Origin: Cunninghamia lanceolata
Taxonomy: Eukaryota; Streptophyta; Pinopsida; Cupressales; Cupressaceae
Reading direction: 5' to 3'
DNA: 64,000 bases
Assembly (NCBI GenBank): GCA_027924645.1
Contig: BSBN01000293.1
Span: forward strand, 7,960,501 to 8,024,500
In this document: piece by piece, positions 24,292 to 36,339 of the stretch
Numbering within the stretch: the stretch's first letter is position 1
Layout: every line of letters starts with the position of its first letter
Notes under the pieces: generated by a model
The model's input: the letters and a program-made list of their open reading frames with translations, nothing else
Told to the model about the DNA's origin: nothing
Databases searched by the model: none
Program-made: the position numbers and the translations under genes

Positions 24292-24613
24292 GGTGCATCA
24301 GTCCAGTGGATATCATAGTCATATCTTGTGATCCAAATTGATGATGGAGAGATACTACTCAAGGGGAGTAGCTAGTATGATTCTGAAGTGTTGGAGTTGC
24401 AAGTATGTGCCCTTTGCCATTGATGTCAAAGGAGGAGAGAAGACATGTGAAAAACAAATGATTGCTTATCAAAGGGGGAGCAGTATAGGAAGAGAAGACC
24501 TATGAATGGTTGTTGCTGATAGGGAGAGTTGTGATAGTAAGGAGAAGCTCTTATGTTGATGGTCAAAATAGTTTTTCACATCATATGTTGCCATCAATGA
24601 CAAAGGGGGAGAT
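24292..24613 (+). promoter_or_regulatory. Copia-A2 multiplied polypurine tracts
   Basis: Counterpart of 7999-8321: TCAAAGGAGGAGAG near 24427, TCAAAGGGGGAGCAG near 24470, and the LTR-proximal CAAAGGGGGAGA ending at 24612. Confidence 0.75.
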
Positions 24614-25938
24614 TGTTGCAAGTATGTGTCTAACTAGTGTTGTCATTAATGTCAACATACTGTTGTTACATTAATGATAAGGAATAGAGAAGAATAGTGA
24701 AGACAGTAAGCTAGAGATCCTAGCTAAGATGAAGATCAGAGGATGCGGTTCAAAGGGTTCAGAGATATGTGTCTTAAGATGATCCAATAAATATTTTAGA
24801 GGTTCGCATGAAGATCTGAAGAAGTTGTGGCCACTCAAGTAAAATCGGTTCTAGCAGGTGTTCAGAGGTGACAAAGTGATATAGATAGGTCCGGTGAGAT
24901 CCAGAAATGCCTTATCCTATTTTGTGGATTTGGTGGAGTGTTTAGGAAGTCCATTTGAAGTGACAACTCTATTGGTTCATGGTCTGGAGGTCCGCAAGCA
25001 TCTTTTCCATTATGACAGTGATGACAAACTGTGTTCTTGAGGTTCCAGATAAAGGAAAGAAGGATTTTAGTAAGCAGATGAAGTGTGGATGTTCTTGGTG
25101 ATTCAGGCAAGCTTGTAGAGGTCTTTGGATGATGTCCAGTTCATGTTGATGGTCTGCATTAGAGTTTGAGTTCACAATCTAAGAGTAACTTTTGGATGAT
25201 GGTGTTCTTCCTAAGTCTGGCCGACTAGATGAGTTACACATCCTGCGGATGATCTTGAAGATGTTATGTGAAGAATGGTGTGTTCCTAGGAGAAGATTGA
25301 AGTCTTAGATCTGTGTGGCCAACAATGTGTTGATCTGCGTGAAGTCTTTTGTAATTAATCATGATGTATTTATGTATTTGTTTTGTAATGTTTGCCGACT
25401 TAGATGATCATTCCTAAGTTGATGTCTTGTATAAATAAGGAATTACAAAGTCATTCCAAAGTGGTGAAGTGGGGATGAGAGTGTGGTAAAGAGCAGAGGA
25501 GCGAAAAGCAGAGCGGAAGTATTGGGCTTACATGGAACTGATTCAAGCATGGTGAAGATGCTATTCTCCAGTTCAAGTAGGTGATACTTATTATTCTGTA
25601 GATAGTGTGTCTCTTGTAGGTAGTGGACCTCTTGTGAGTAGTGTGCTCAGGAAGTGAGCCCTAATTGGCATGTGCCATTTTGTTCTTTCTATTCTTCTAA
25701 CAGAGAATACAATCTTGGGTTAACACCCCATGGTTTTTCCCTTAACCGGGTTTTCCATGTCAAAATCTTGGTGTCTTATGTGTTAATGTGTTTCTGCTCT
25801 TGATTTAATGCATTATTTTCTCATGATTAATTTATTATTATGCTACTAAATCACAAAGTAGATTTATGTTCTTAATTGGAAGAAAGTTTTGGACAACTGA
25901 TTCACCCCCCCTCTCAGTTGTCTACCCTAAATCTAACA
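24614..25938 (+). repeat. Copia-A2 3' LTR
   Basis: 1325 bp, TGTTGCAAG to ATCTAACA, followed by TAAAT. Hairpin cassette at 25600-25677. Confidence 0.95.
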
Positions 25939-25987
25939 TAAATATCCTATAAGAGAAGTAATAAGGACTACACAGGGAATTGAAAAG

Positions 25988-25991
25988 AGAA

Positions 25992-26037
<46 letters not shown>

Positions 26038-26400
26038 ATGGATAACAAAATGGGGTGCTTTATTAAATATCCTATAAGAGAATCAATAAGGACTACACAG
26101 GGAATTGAAAAGAGAATCTCTTTCTATATATATATGTGTGTGTGTGTATGTGTGTGTATCTCTCTCTTTATCTATCTCTCTCTAGATATATCTCTCTCTT
26201 TCAATCTTTGTGCCTTGAGCTCTTTCTATATTTTTGTCCCTTTCTATCTAATTCTCTCTATTCAACCCTCTCTCTCTTTCTCTGTGTCTTCTTCTAGCTC
26301 TCTCTTTCTCTCTTCCTCTCTATCTTTCTCTACCTCTCTCCCTCTCTATATATTTTGTGTCTATTTCAAATTAGTCTATAATTCTCTTTCTATTCACCCC
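25988..26400. repeat. CT/TA/TG microsatellite tract
   Basis: Runs of CT, then TATATA and TGTGTG, then long degenerate CT-rich sequence. The ORF across it (Ser/Leu/Phe-rich) is a composition artefact. Confidence 0.93.
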
Positions 26401-28060
26401 TCTATGTCTCCCAACCCACATTTAATCTTCGTTTTATCTCAATCCACATTTGACAAAATGAGTGTTTGAGTTATACTCTATTTGAATTTATGGCGAGCTA
26501 GTGTGAATAAATAGTAGCGTGTAATATATTCTTGAAGGGAATGTTGGTAGGAGACAAATATCATGTCCTTGCATTTTTGAAAGGCTCTATACATGTAGGC
26601 CAATGACTATTAAATGCATGAGTAGAAATGAAAAACTATTGATGTGATTCCTTTGTTTCCGATGTTCTACTGCTAACCGACACTACTCACTTCCTCTTCT
26701 TTCCCAACAATGAAAAAACAACAACAACGAATAGAGAAATCGAACTGCTAATGACATTTGAATCCTCTTGCACACCTCTCGGTGAATGTTGACCATCAAT
26801 CCTCCATGCTAGCCTATCCTACTCATTGTGGGAATGCTTTTGGCATAATTATATCAAAATTAATTAATTATAAAAATATAATTTAAATGTACAAAAAATA
26901 AATTATTAAATTAATTCTCTCTTCCTCTCTCTCTATGTGTATGTGTGTGTGTGTGCATCCCTCTCTCTTTCTTTCGCCCTTTAGATTTCTCAAGGTGGAT
27001 AAATGCAAGAAAGGAATGGATCTAGTAGAAATCATCATTTCTAATATCTTGTATTCTTTGGATTGTTAGCATGAAATGGTTGATCAAAAGTTAGTCTCTT
27101 TCCATTTATATCTCTTATCTCTATCTCTATCTTTCTATCTCTATTCATCTATATCAATATTCATGTCTCTCTATATAGATATGTCTCTTATATTTCTCTC
27201 TCATGGATTAGAATAAACATGTACACATGGTGGTAAATAAACTTGGTTTTGAATAACATCGAAACAACGTAAGGATGTGTTTTTTCCTATCTCTGTTTCT
27301 CTATTCTTTTGTTTACCATTTCATAAGGATATAGTGGAGCTAGATGATCTAGACCAACCCATACCAAGCTCCATTTTTCACATTGTAAAAGTACCATAGC
27401 TTGATCTTTAAAGTAGGGTTTTCAATTGGAATCTTGACTATAGCCCCAAGTCTATCACATAGTAGAACATGTTTTGCCACTATGTTTATGCAATTAAGCT
27501 TAGTTTTGTAATCTCGTAATGGCTAATGATTTTGTGGAAATGTATCTTCAATTGTCATGGGTGGTAAAGGTTAAAAAAAAATTATTTATAGGAAGGTTAT
27601 GCATGTGTCCATGTTTTTTACTTGAAATTGAAAGATAATTTGAATCCAAAAATTTCAGTTCAACATCATACATAAATAAGGATATGGTTTTCCCATGCAC
27701 CCTTTGGCATACTATACACATATTCTAAGTAAAAGTATGGTGGACCTTGGTCAAAATATTTAAGCTTCCACTACTGACCCATAAGGTGATCTAAAACTCC
27801 AAATCCAATGAATCCTTTAATATGGTGTGGTAAACAAAAATTTAGATCTTTATTTTCTACAAACTATCCTTTGGATGACATACTTTCTTTGAGTTTCACT
27901 TTCTGAAATGATTTCTTTTGATGGGTTTCATAGTGAAAATTTTCTAAATCTAAGTGCTTTCTTTTATGAAATTTGATATTCTCCACATCCTCTAGGTTTT
28001 CACTCAATCCTTTCCAAAGAAAACTAGGTTGACATGACTAATCAAACTAATAGCCATAGG
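26401..28060. other. intergenic, nothing recognised
   Basis: AT-rich sequence with scattered short CT and TG runs (26918-26960, 27100-27210). I find no credible ORF, RNA gene or transposon end. Confidence 0.5.
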
Positions 28061-28200
28061 ATCGTTCCATATAACCAAAATAATGTCCATAATTTTCAGT
28101 ACTTGTTTTTCCTAATCTTTTCAATTTGGGGGAACATGACTATGAAAAAACAAGAAATTACTAATCTATTTAAGTGTAAACAAGTACAAAATAAAAAATT
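28060..28200 (+). repeat. left copy of a sequence flanking Gypsy-2
   Basis: CAAAATAATGTCCATAATTTTC and what follows match 33950-34085 at perhaps three quarters of positions. The Gypsy-2 insertion lies between the two copies. Confidence 0.75.
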
Positions 28201-28253
28201 TGTTACTAGAATATCAAGGGGTCTATAATTAGCAATATCCATATATGCAATAA

Positions 28254-28794
28254 TGATGCAGGGATTTCCAGAGGTCATAACTTTTGACTCAGATGTGGGT
28301 TTTCTATGAGATTTTACAGGTGGATGCATTATGAGGTGGCAAGTGGTTTCCCAACCCACCCTAGTTGGTTAGACCCTATCTTAGTACTTTTTCAGGGCTT
28401 GAACCTTTCATCTTGACCCTCAAAATGCCTATTTAGTGTTTTTTTATAGATTTTTAAAAAGTTGCTTTTGTAATAACTCGAAACTCGTGTTTCAAATTTA
28501 GAATATTAGTTAGCATTTCATCCTACCTTAGTTTTAGGAAGATTTTGGGAAAATTTTGGATTCTCAAGATATGATTGTAAAATTACCTAAAATGGCAAAA
28601 TCTGACAATTGTCGAAATATGCCAAAAAACATTATTTTTTTTATTTTTTAGTTTTCTTGGATATAAGAGAGTTTTCTTTCATTGTAGTAGTAGAGTTGAC
28701 GAATAGAAGTTTTTTTATGTTCCAACGTTCAAATCTTTGGCTCTCACATGATTAATGGCATAATTCTATTGAGTGTATGTTGTTGGCTACATCA
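28254..28794 (+). repeat. Gypsy-2 5' LTR
   Basis: TGATGCAG...GGCTACATCA; ends form short inverted repeats (TGATG/CATCA). It is followed at 28797 by TGGTATCAAAG, a slightly altered Met-tRNA PBS. Confidence 0.94.
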
Positions 28795-28853
28795 TCTGGT
28801 ATCAAAGTAGGAAGATAGATGGGAGAGGAAGAGGAAGAGGCGGTCTTGCCCAG

Positions 28854-29840
28854 ATGCATAGAGAAATGCAAAATTTGCAAAGGCAAGTAGAAGAACTTAC
28901 AACATGGATGGAAAACCAAAGACTGGGTAGAGAAGGAGATGAATCTGATGAAGAGATAGGTTGAGGAGGTGCAGATCAAGATACAGTTTAACATGAAGAA
29001 GAAGAATTAGAAGGCATGAGTTTTGAAGAGAGGATGCTCAAGGCCTTAGAAGGAAAAAATGAAGGGGTCAAGGTAGATGTTTTAGATTATGTAGGTAGTC
29101 TTAAACCAGAGGAGTTGATTGATTGGTTGAATGATATGAGAAATTTTTTTTAATGGAAATCCATGACAAAGGAAAAGAAGGTGAAATTCATATGCACCAA
29201 ATTAAAGGGTCATGCAATGATTGGGTGGGATCATCTTCAAAAGGAATGAATAAGGAAAGGCAAGGATAAGATTAGAACATGGAATAAAATGGAGAAGAAG
29301 TTGAGTGAAAAAAATTTGCCCATAGATTATGCACAAACCCTTTTTCGTAGGTTTCAAAATTTAAAGCATAACCTCTCTTCTATGCAAGATTATACAAATG
29401 AGTTTTATATGTTGTCTATATGTATAGAGCATCAAGAAACTAATGAACAGATGGCTGCTAGATATGTGAATGGCCTAAAATTCTCTATTCAAGATGAATT
29501 GAGCATGCATCGACTCAACAGTATGGAAGAAGCTTACCAATTAGCTCTAAAGGCTGAAGAAAAACAAAACAGACAATACCATCAAGGAAATAGAGGAGGA
29601 AGAAGGGGTACATCAACCCCATTTCGAGGAGGTTCAAATTATGCCAGGAGAGAGTCATCCCATGGATTGGAAAAATAAGTAGATACTCGACAAGATCCTC
29701 TGAATCAAGAATGAGAAAGGGGATTTCAAAGAGGTAGAGGTTATGGTAGTGATAGAGGATGGGAAAACTAGAGAAGGCCTTTCACTTGTTTCGGATGTGG
29801 AGAAGAAGGTCATAGGGCATTTGAATGCTCAAATTATAAC
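28854..29840 (+). pseudogene. Gypsy-2 gag
   Basis: Start taken at the first in-frame ATG after the PBS (MHREMQNLQRQVEELTTW, coiled-coil-like); the true start may be slightly upstream in a Gly/Arg stretch. A retrotransposon-gag core (TLFRRFQNLKHNLSSMQDYTNEF, broken only by decay elsewhere) leads to an Arg/Gly-rich tail and an intact CCHC knuckle CFGCGEEGHRAFEC at 29787-29828. Gag forms the particle and binds RNA. Several stops interrupt it. Confidence 0.9.
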
Positions 29841-32800
29841 ATGCAAGAAAGAAATCAAGGAGGACAACCTAGGGTGAACCTGATTCAAACACAACATGAA
29901 GTGGAAGGGACGGAACTAGAGATTCCACCAGATGTGGGAGAAAGTCTCATGATGAGAAGAGCAATGGTGATTCAAGAGAAGGAGAAAACACAAGCCAAAA
30001 GCCCTGATGGTTTATGGCTTCAAGCCAATATCTTCAGAACCAGATGCACGTCGCGTGGCAAGGTATGTCAAGTTATTGTTGATGGAGTTAGTTGTGAAAA
30101 TATGGTTTCTAAATAAATGGTAGACAAATTGAATTTACATTGTGAAAAACATCCTCATCCATGCCACATTGCATGGTTTAAAAAGGGAAATGAATTCACT
30201 GTTGATAAAAGATGCCTAATTAAGTTTAGCATAGGGAAGATATATCAGGATGAGATATGGTGTGATGTTGTCCCAATGGATGCATGTCATGTGTTATTGG
30301 GAAGGCCATGGTAGTATGATAGAAAAGTCATACATGATGGAGAGAAAAACACATACACCTTTTGGAAAGATGGCTCTAAGGTGATTTTGTTGCCTCTCAA
30401 GGATGAAGGAAAAGGTGAGACCATGTTGTTTGAAAGAGATCTTGTTAAAGAAATGAAGGTGACAGGGTGTTGTTATGCATTAGTAGTGAAAAAAGGTGAA
30501 GAGGAAGACATTTCAGTTTCCCCAGAAGTAGCAGAGCTATTGAAAGAATTTGTTTATGTTGTGCCTGATGAATTACCTAATGGTCTACCGCCAAAGAGAG
30601 ATATTCAGCATCATATTAATTTGATTCCAGGAGCAACTCTACCCAACCAAGCAGCTTATAGGATGAATCCAACACAACATGCATAGTTGAATAAGCAAGT
30701 AACATAAGTCATAAGTAAAGGTGTGGTGAGAGAGAGCATGAGCCCATGTGTTATACCAGCATTGTTGACCCCCAAAAAAGATGGAACATGGAGGATATGC
30801 ACTGATAGAAGAGAAATTAATAAGATTACCATCAAGTATCAGTTTCCTATACCTCATATGGAGGACATCATGGATGTCCTTGCAGGGGCCAAATATTTCA
30901 GCAAGATCGACCTACGAAGTGGCTACCACCAAATCTGGATCCGAGAAGGGGATGAGTGGAAGACAACCTTTAAGACTGGAGACGGATTATATGAGTGGAT
31001 GGTTATGCCATTCGGGTTATCAAATGCACCTGGCACATTTATGAGATTGATGAACACTATACTACAACCTTACATTGGTAAGTTTGTGTTAGTTTATTTT
31101 GATTATATTTTGGTATTTAGGAATAGTAAAGTAGAGCACTCACAACACTTGAGGATCATCTTTGGTGCGTTAAGAAAGGAGAAGCTCTATGCCAATTTGA
31201 AGAAGTGTAGGTTCATGCAGGACAGTCTGGTTTTTTTAGGCTTTGTCATTTCTAAAGATTGTGTCAGAATGGATCTAGAGAAGTTTAGGGTAATTCTAGA
31301 ATGGTCTAGTCCAAGCAGCATCACAGAGGTAAAAATTTTTCATGGTTTGGCCACTTTCTATCAAAAATTCATTCAAAATTTCAGTAGTATTGTAGCTCCT
31401 ATAATAGATTACACCAAAGGAACAGAGTTTGTATGGACCACGGATGCTGAGGAGAGCTTTAAGTACTTGAAGCAAAAGGTAAGAGAAGCACCTATACTTG
31501 CATTGCCAAATTTTGATAAGGTATTTGAAGTAGAATGTGATGCCTCCCATGTGGGAATAGGTGTTGTGTTTAACCAAGCTAGAAAACCTATAACTTTCTT
31601 TAGTGAAAAGCTAAATGAAGTGAGAAAGAATTATTCTACTTATGATTTGGAATTTTATGTAATTGTTCAAGCATTGAGGCATTAGAGACATTATCTAGTT
31701 CCTCATGAGTTTGTATTGTTTACAGATCATATTGCATTGAGATACTTGAACACACAGAAAAAGTTGAATCGTAGGCATGCCAAGTGGGTCTCTTTCTTGT
31801 AGGGTTACAATTTTGTGTTGAAGCATAAGTCTGGAAAACAAAACCAAGTTGCAGATACGTTAAGTAGGCATGTTGTACTTTTGACCACAATGGAAATTGA
31901 GGTGATTGGTTTTGATGTCATCAAAAATTTGTATGAGTTTGATGATGATTTTTGGGAGATTGTGGAACAATTGAAGGCACTAGTATCTGGTAACTTGGAT
32001 CACTTTAGGGGTGAATATTTTATGCAAGATGGGTATCTATTTAAAGGAAAACAACTATGCATACTATCTTGCTCTATGAGGGAAAACATTCTCAGAGAAT
32101 TTCATAGTAGTGGGTTGGCTGGACATTTTGGCAAGGACAAGACAATAGCCTTGATAGAAGATAAATATTACTGGCCAAAGATGAAAAGGGATATAACTAG
32201 GTATGTAACAAGGTGTAGGATATGCCAAGTGGCTAAGGGACATTCACAAAATATAGGGTTGTATATGCCATTACCAGTACCAACTGCACTATGGACAGAT
32301 TTGAGCATGGACTTTGTGTTGGGACTTCCACATACTCACTGAGGTAATGACTCTATTTTTGTAGTTGTTGATAGGTTCTCCAAGATGGTTCACTTTATTG
32401 CCTATAAGAAAACTAATGATGCAACAAGGGTAGCAGAGTTATTTTTTTTAGAAGTTGTTCAACTACATGGTGTTCCAAAGACTGTTACCTCTAATAGGGA
32501 TACCAAATTCCTCAGTCATTTCTGGAGGACTTTATGGAAGAAGATGGGGACCAAGTTACAGTTTAGTAGTGCCTATCATCCTCAAACGGATGGGCAAATA
32601 GACGTAGTCAATCGGAGTCTGGGAAATTTGTTGAGGTGTATTGTTGGAGAAAAGCCAAAACAATGGGACATGGCATTACCCCAAGTTGAATTTGCCTATA
32701 ATAGTTATGTTAACAGATCAATGGGAAAGTCCCCTTTCCAGATTGTGTATGGCAGGAATCCTAAGGGTGTTCTAGATTTGGTACAACCACCAATGAAAGA

Positions 32801-33374
32801 TAGGGTCAGTGATGATGGGGAAGCATTTACAAAACACCTTCAACAGTTGCAGAAAGAAGTGAGATAGAAGTTGTAGGACAGTAATGAGAGGTACAAGAAT
32901 ACAGTGGATGCTAGTAGGTGACATCAGACATTCAATGGAGGTGACTTAGTGATGGTATATTTGAGAAAAGAGCAGTTTCCTACTAGAACATACCACAAGT
33001 TGAAGTATAGGAAAATTTGTCCTTGCAAAATTACAAAGAAGATCAATGATAATGCATATGAGGTCAGTTTACCAGATGATCTTGATATTTCTCCTATGTT
33101 TAATGTTTCTGATTTATATGCATTCCATGGTGAGGATGATGCTGAAGATAGTCAACTAGAAGTGGCATGGTACTACCACATTCTCCATAAGAAGAAGGAA
33201 AAGATTGCATAGGTTCTTGATAATAACACTATCTACACTTGATAAGGGCAGTACAATAAGTATTTAGTATAGTGGGAAGGATTGCCATTAATAGATAGCA
33301 CGTGGATTACAGAGTGGGAAGTGCAGAGGTTGGACCCAGTCAAGTGGCAGCAGTTCAAAGACACTCACTTGTAG
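29841..33374 (+). pseudogene. Gypsy-2 pol with chromodomain
   Basis: Protease region VIVDGVSCENMVS (family DSG/DGG is altered). RT shows [38 protein letters not shown] and [13 protein letters not shown]. The active-site motif at 31095-31106 reads YFDY, so the second catalytic Asp is lost. RNase [15 protein letters not shown]. Integrase: HHCC finger (GHFGKDKT...CRICQ), VVDRFSKMVHF and SSAYHPQTDGQIDVVN. C-terminal chromodomain near 33270-33350 (WEGLPLIDSTWITEWEV). Stops at about 30114, 30312, 30684, 31683, 31800, 32340, 32865 and later. Inactive by both stops and the RT change. Confidence 0.93.
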
Positions 33375-33403
33375 GAGCTACGCTCTTTTCAACCAGAGGA
33401 GAA

Positions 33404-33937
33404 TGATGTAGCGACTTCTAGAGGTCATAACTTTTGACTCGGATGTGGGTTTTCTACGAGATTTTATAGGTGGATGCGTTATGAGGTGGCAAGTGGTTTC
33501 CCAATCCACCCTAGTTGGTTGGACCCCATCTTGGCACTTTTTCAGGGCTTGAAACTTTCATCTTGGCCCTCAAAATGGCTATTTAGTGTTTTTTTCTAGA
33601 TTTTTAAAAAGTTGCTTTTGTAATAACTCGAAACTCATGTTTCAAATTTAGAATATTAGTTGGCATTTTGTCCTACCTTAGTTTTAGGAAGCTTTTGGAA
33701 AAAAAATTGGATTCTCAAGATATGATTGTAAAATTACCTAAAATGGCAAAATCTAACAATTGTCGAAATATGCCAAAAAACGTAATTTTTTTTTTGTTTT
33801 CTTGGATATAAGAGAGTTTTCTCTCATTGTAGCAGCAGTTGATGAATAGAAGTTTTTTTATGTTCTAGCGTTCAAATCTTTGGCTCTCACATGATTAATG
33901 GCACAATTCTATTGAGTGTATGTTGTTGGCTACATCA
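33404..33937 (+). repeat. Gypsy-2 3' LTR
   Basis: TGATGTAGCG...GGCTACATCA, preceded by the purine-rich AGAGGAGAA (33395-33403), the likely PPT. Confidence 0.94.
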
Positions 33938-33949
33938 AACAATTTTCTA

Positions 33950-34085
33950 TATAGAATCAAAATAATAATAATGTCCATAATTTTCCATGTTTTTGTTAGC
34001 CTCTTGAATCTGGGTGGGAACTTGGCTATGAGAAATAAGGAATTTATAACATATTGATGTCCATACTAGTACAAAATGAAGGTTA
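33950..34085 (+). repeat. right copy of the sequence flanking Gypsy-2
   Basis: Counterpart of 28060-28200, starting a few bases after the target duplication: AATAATGTCCATAATTTTCC and onward. Confidence 0.75.
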
Positions 34086-34106
34086 CATTATTTTATCAAG
34101 TGTAAG

Positions 34107-34289
34107 AGAGGGAGGGGGGAGATAGGGAGAGAGAGGAGAGAGAGATATGGAGATAGAGAGTGAGGGAGATGTCTAGAGACATAGGGAGAGAGATTGAGAG
34201 GTAGAGTGATGTGGAGAGAGATTGAGAGAGAGAGAGGTAGAGATGGATAGAGTTAGAGATAGGGGTTGATAGAGAGAGCAAGATAGAGA

Positions 34290-34330
<41 letters not shown>

Positions 34331-34376
34331 CATAAAGAAAACAAGATAGAGAGAGATAGATAGATATATGCATAAG
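34107..34376. repeat. GA microsatellite tract
   Basis: Degenerate and perfect GA runs (longest near 34297-34328) with interspersed GATAGA. Opposite-strand ORFs rich in Ser and Leu are artefacts. Confidence 0.95.
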
Positions 34377-35299
34377 ATTCATTTTAACTACTTTAAAACA
34401 TGATCGCATCACTACTTTAGGAAATTCCAACCCTAAGGGTTGGATTTGGCTTGGGAATTCCACCCAAAGGGTTGGAGGTACCTTTTGGATGCCAAGGATG
34501 TGTTTTTAACAAAATTTAGATATTCAACCAAATATTGTGCGTGTTTCCCCTATGGTTTACATGTTTTTCAATGTCAATATGAAAAAATGCCAGGATGACT
34601 TCGAGTTTTTTATTAGCTTTCTAACCATATATTTTTTAAAAATCTGATAAGATTAAGGTTTCCATCTTCAAATTCTTTTGCTAATGTGTTCCTTTTTAAA
34701 AAAAAAACCTATGTCTAGTGTGTACATAAGAAAGTGTGCTCAAAATAGAACAAACTAAACCAATATTAGCCTATTCTACTCACAACCTAATGTAACCTCA
34801 TGTTTAGACTAAAGAACTATGCAAAGTAACTCTCCTAATTGCACCCTAATTGATCCTGCAAATCTTTTGATATGTCCTAAATACTATGATTTATGCTAGT
34901 TGCTAGAGGAAGTCAATGCTCAAAATTGTAGAATTTCATTATATTCCAATTACTTGTTGAATATGGATGAGGGCTCAATTTATAAACTTTTGGAGGTGAG
35001 GGTCGACGACTGGGATTAAATTGGAAGATCAAGGGCTCACACTGCTTGAGGATTCTCAAGCAAGGAGAATTGGACAAGTGTCACAAGGAGGTTGAATGAG
35101 AAGAATGCTCCAAGATTCAAGGGAAGATCAATAGATGAAATTGAATGGTTGAATAGATGGATTGATAGGATTAGGTAGGTGTATGACATATAAGGACTCA
35201 TTTATGAAAAGGCATGGTTTGGATTTTGTGAGAATTTTAAATTTTGCATGAGAGAACACATGTAATTTAAAATTAGATGAATAGTAGAGGAATAGTGCC
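34377..35299. other. intergenic, nothing recognised
   Basis: No credible ORF or RNA gene. The purine-rich stretch from about 34980 could be the 3' untranslated part of an unrecognised LTR element whose LTR may start at 35463. Confidence 0.4.
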
Positions 35300-35725
35300 A
35301 CATGGAATTTAAAATTCCATGAATAGTGACACTTGGAGTGGATGAGAAGAAAATAGGACAAATAGACTCTTTTGGAAGATTTACCCATGCTTTCAAAGTA
35401 CCACTTATTATGTACATGCATGTACATTAAATGACAAATGGACTTCTAGAAACAAGGGGGGATGTAATGGTGGGTTAATTTTAATTAACCCATGTGCACA
35501 TGATTAAGAGGAAATAATGATGATTACTAAAAGTAATCAAAAGTGCGCAAAATAGGAAATTAAATAAATAGGAATATTTATTTAATTCTTGGGGGTGTAT
35601 ATGAACTATAGTTTTCAAAAATATTTAATTTTTTGAACTTATAGTAGAAGAAATTGATTTTTGGCCATGGGGGAAAGATGAGGAAATATTAATTAAATAA
35701 TTATAAATTATTTAATTAACATGTG
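35300..35725. repeat. cluster of perfect palindromes
   Basis: At least four: ATGGAATTTAAAATTCCAT near 35300-35322; ATGTACATGCATGTACAT at 35410-35427; two TGGGTTAATT arms at 35471-35492; and an AATTAAATAATT hairpin near 35689-35715. Confidence 0.85.
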
Positions 35726-36250
35726 TGTCTAGTAGAATAGTGGGAATTATCAGGTCTAGAATGTTGATAGCGAATGAAGATGGTTGTGACCATTTTTAGG
35801 TGTCTACAATTTTCCCCTCTTTGATATGGCATCACTACTATCAAGTCGGATGGGATATCAAAGAATATTTGAATGATGTGCATGCCCAAGTTAGCTGACG
35901 GGAGAAGAAAGGATGGTGAGGTGATGCTCCCTCGAGAGATCGGTAGACAAAACAAAATGTTTCCGACGATGTCTCAAAAGAGGAAGAAGGGTTAGATGGG
36001 TAGAGAATAGTAAGAAAAAGGATGAACATGGAATATAGGATGGGGTGGGGGAGGAAAATGGATGAAAATCATGGGTTAGGGGAATAAATGAGGGTTCCAG
36101 GGGCTATATATAAGGGATGGGGGAGTCCATTCTTTTCATTTGTCTTATTGCTACTTGTAAATCCTTGATTAGAGAAGAGAAAGCAATTTGAGATGAGATG
36201 ACATGTATTCCATGAGAGGAGAATCATACAGAGTGGGTGAGGGAGTATCT
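35463..36250 (+). mobile_element. possible LTR start with promoter
   Basis: AACAAGGGGGGA (35451-35462) looks like a polypurine tract and is followed by TGTAATGG, a plausible LTR 5' end. A TATA box, CTATATATAAGGG, sits near 36105. No PBS or second LTR was found and the end given is nominal, so this is a hypothesis for a decayed or solo LTR. Confidence 0.35.
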
Positions 36251-36339
36251 ATGACCTGCGATGACTGGTGACCTAGTAAGTGCCCTAACAATGCTTCATG
36301 AATTGGGTTTCAGGGTAGTTAGGTGAAATAAATGCTAGG

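Larger units (their letters stand above)
18772..25938 (+). mobile_element. Copia-A2, full-length Sirevirus-type copia element
   Basis: Same family and orientation as Copia-A1. It has 1322- and 1325-bp LTRs, TAAAT target duplication (18767-18771 and 25939-25943), a degraded Met-tRNA PBS, gag-pol and a PPT abutting the 3' LTR. By eye the LTRs differ at roughly 8% of sites plus a few small indels, so it looks older than A1. Several stops break gag-pol. Confidence 0.96.
18740..26120 (+). repeat. 124-bp tandem duplication split by Copia-A2
   Basis: GATGGATAA-AAAATGG-CTTTATTAAAT followed by ATCCTATAAGAGAA and GGACTACACAGGGAATTG occurs twice. The first copy is 18740-18771 plus 25939-26035, with Copia-A2 inserted in it; the second is 26036-26120. 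The duplication predates the insertion or occurred beside it. Confidence 0.85.
28254..33937 (+). mobile_element. Gypsy-2, full-length Ty3/gypsy chromovirus
   Basis: 5684 bp with LTRs of 541 and 534 bp, a decayed target duplication (AATAA at 28249-28253, AACAA at 33938-33942), a Met-tRNA-type PBS, gag-PR-RT-RNase H-IN-chromodomain, and a purine tract before the 3' LTR. By-eye LTR divergence is about 7%. Many in-frame stops. Confidence 0.95.

Noticed and set aside
26035..26469. 144-codon ORF with Ser/Leu/Phe runs
   Set aside because: It translates a CT/TA/TG microsatellite; composition alone keeps it open.
30000..33400. Endogenous pararetrovirus (caulimovirid) origin for the RT-RNase H sequences
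   Set aside because: Integrase, chromodomain, flanking LTRs and target duplications identify Ty3/gypsy retrotransposons; no movement-protein or coat-protein sequence is seen.
34096..34463. Minus-strand Ser-Leu-rich ORFs
   Set aside because: They are the complement of the GA microsatellite.
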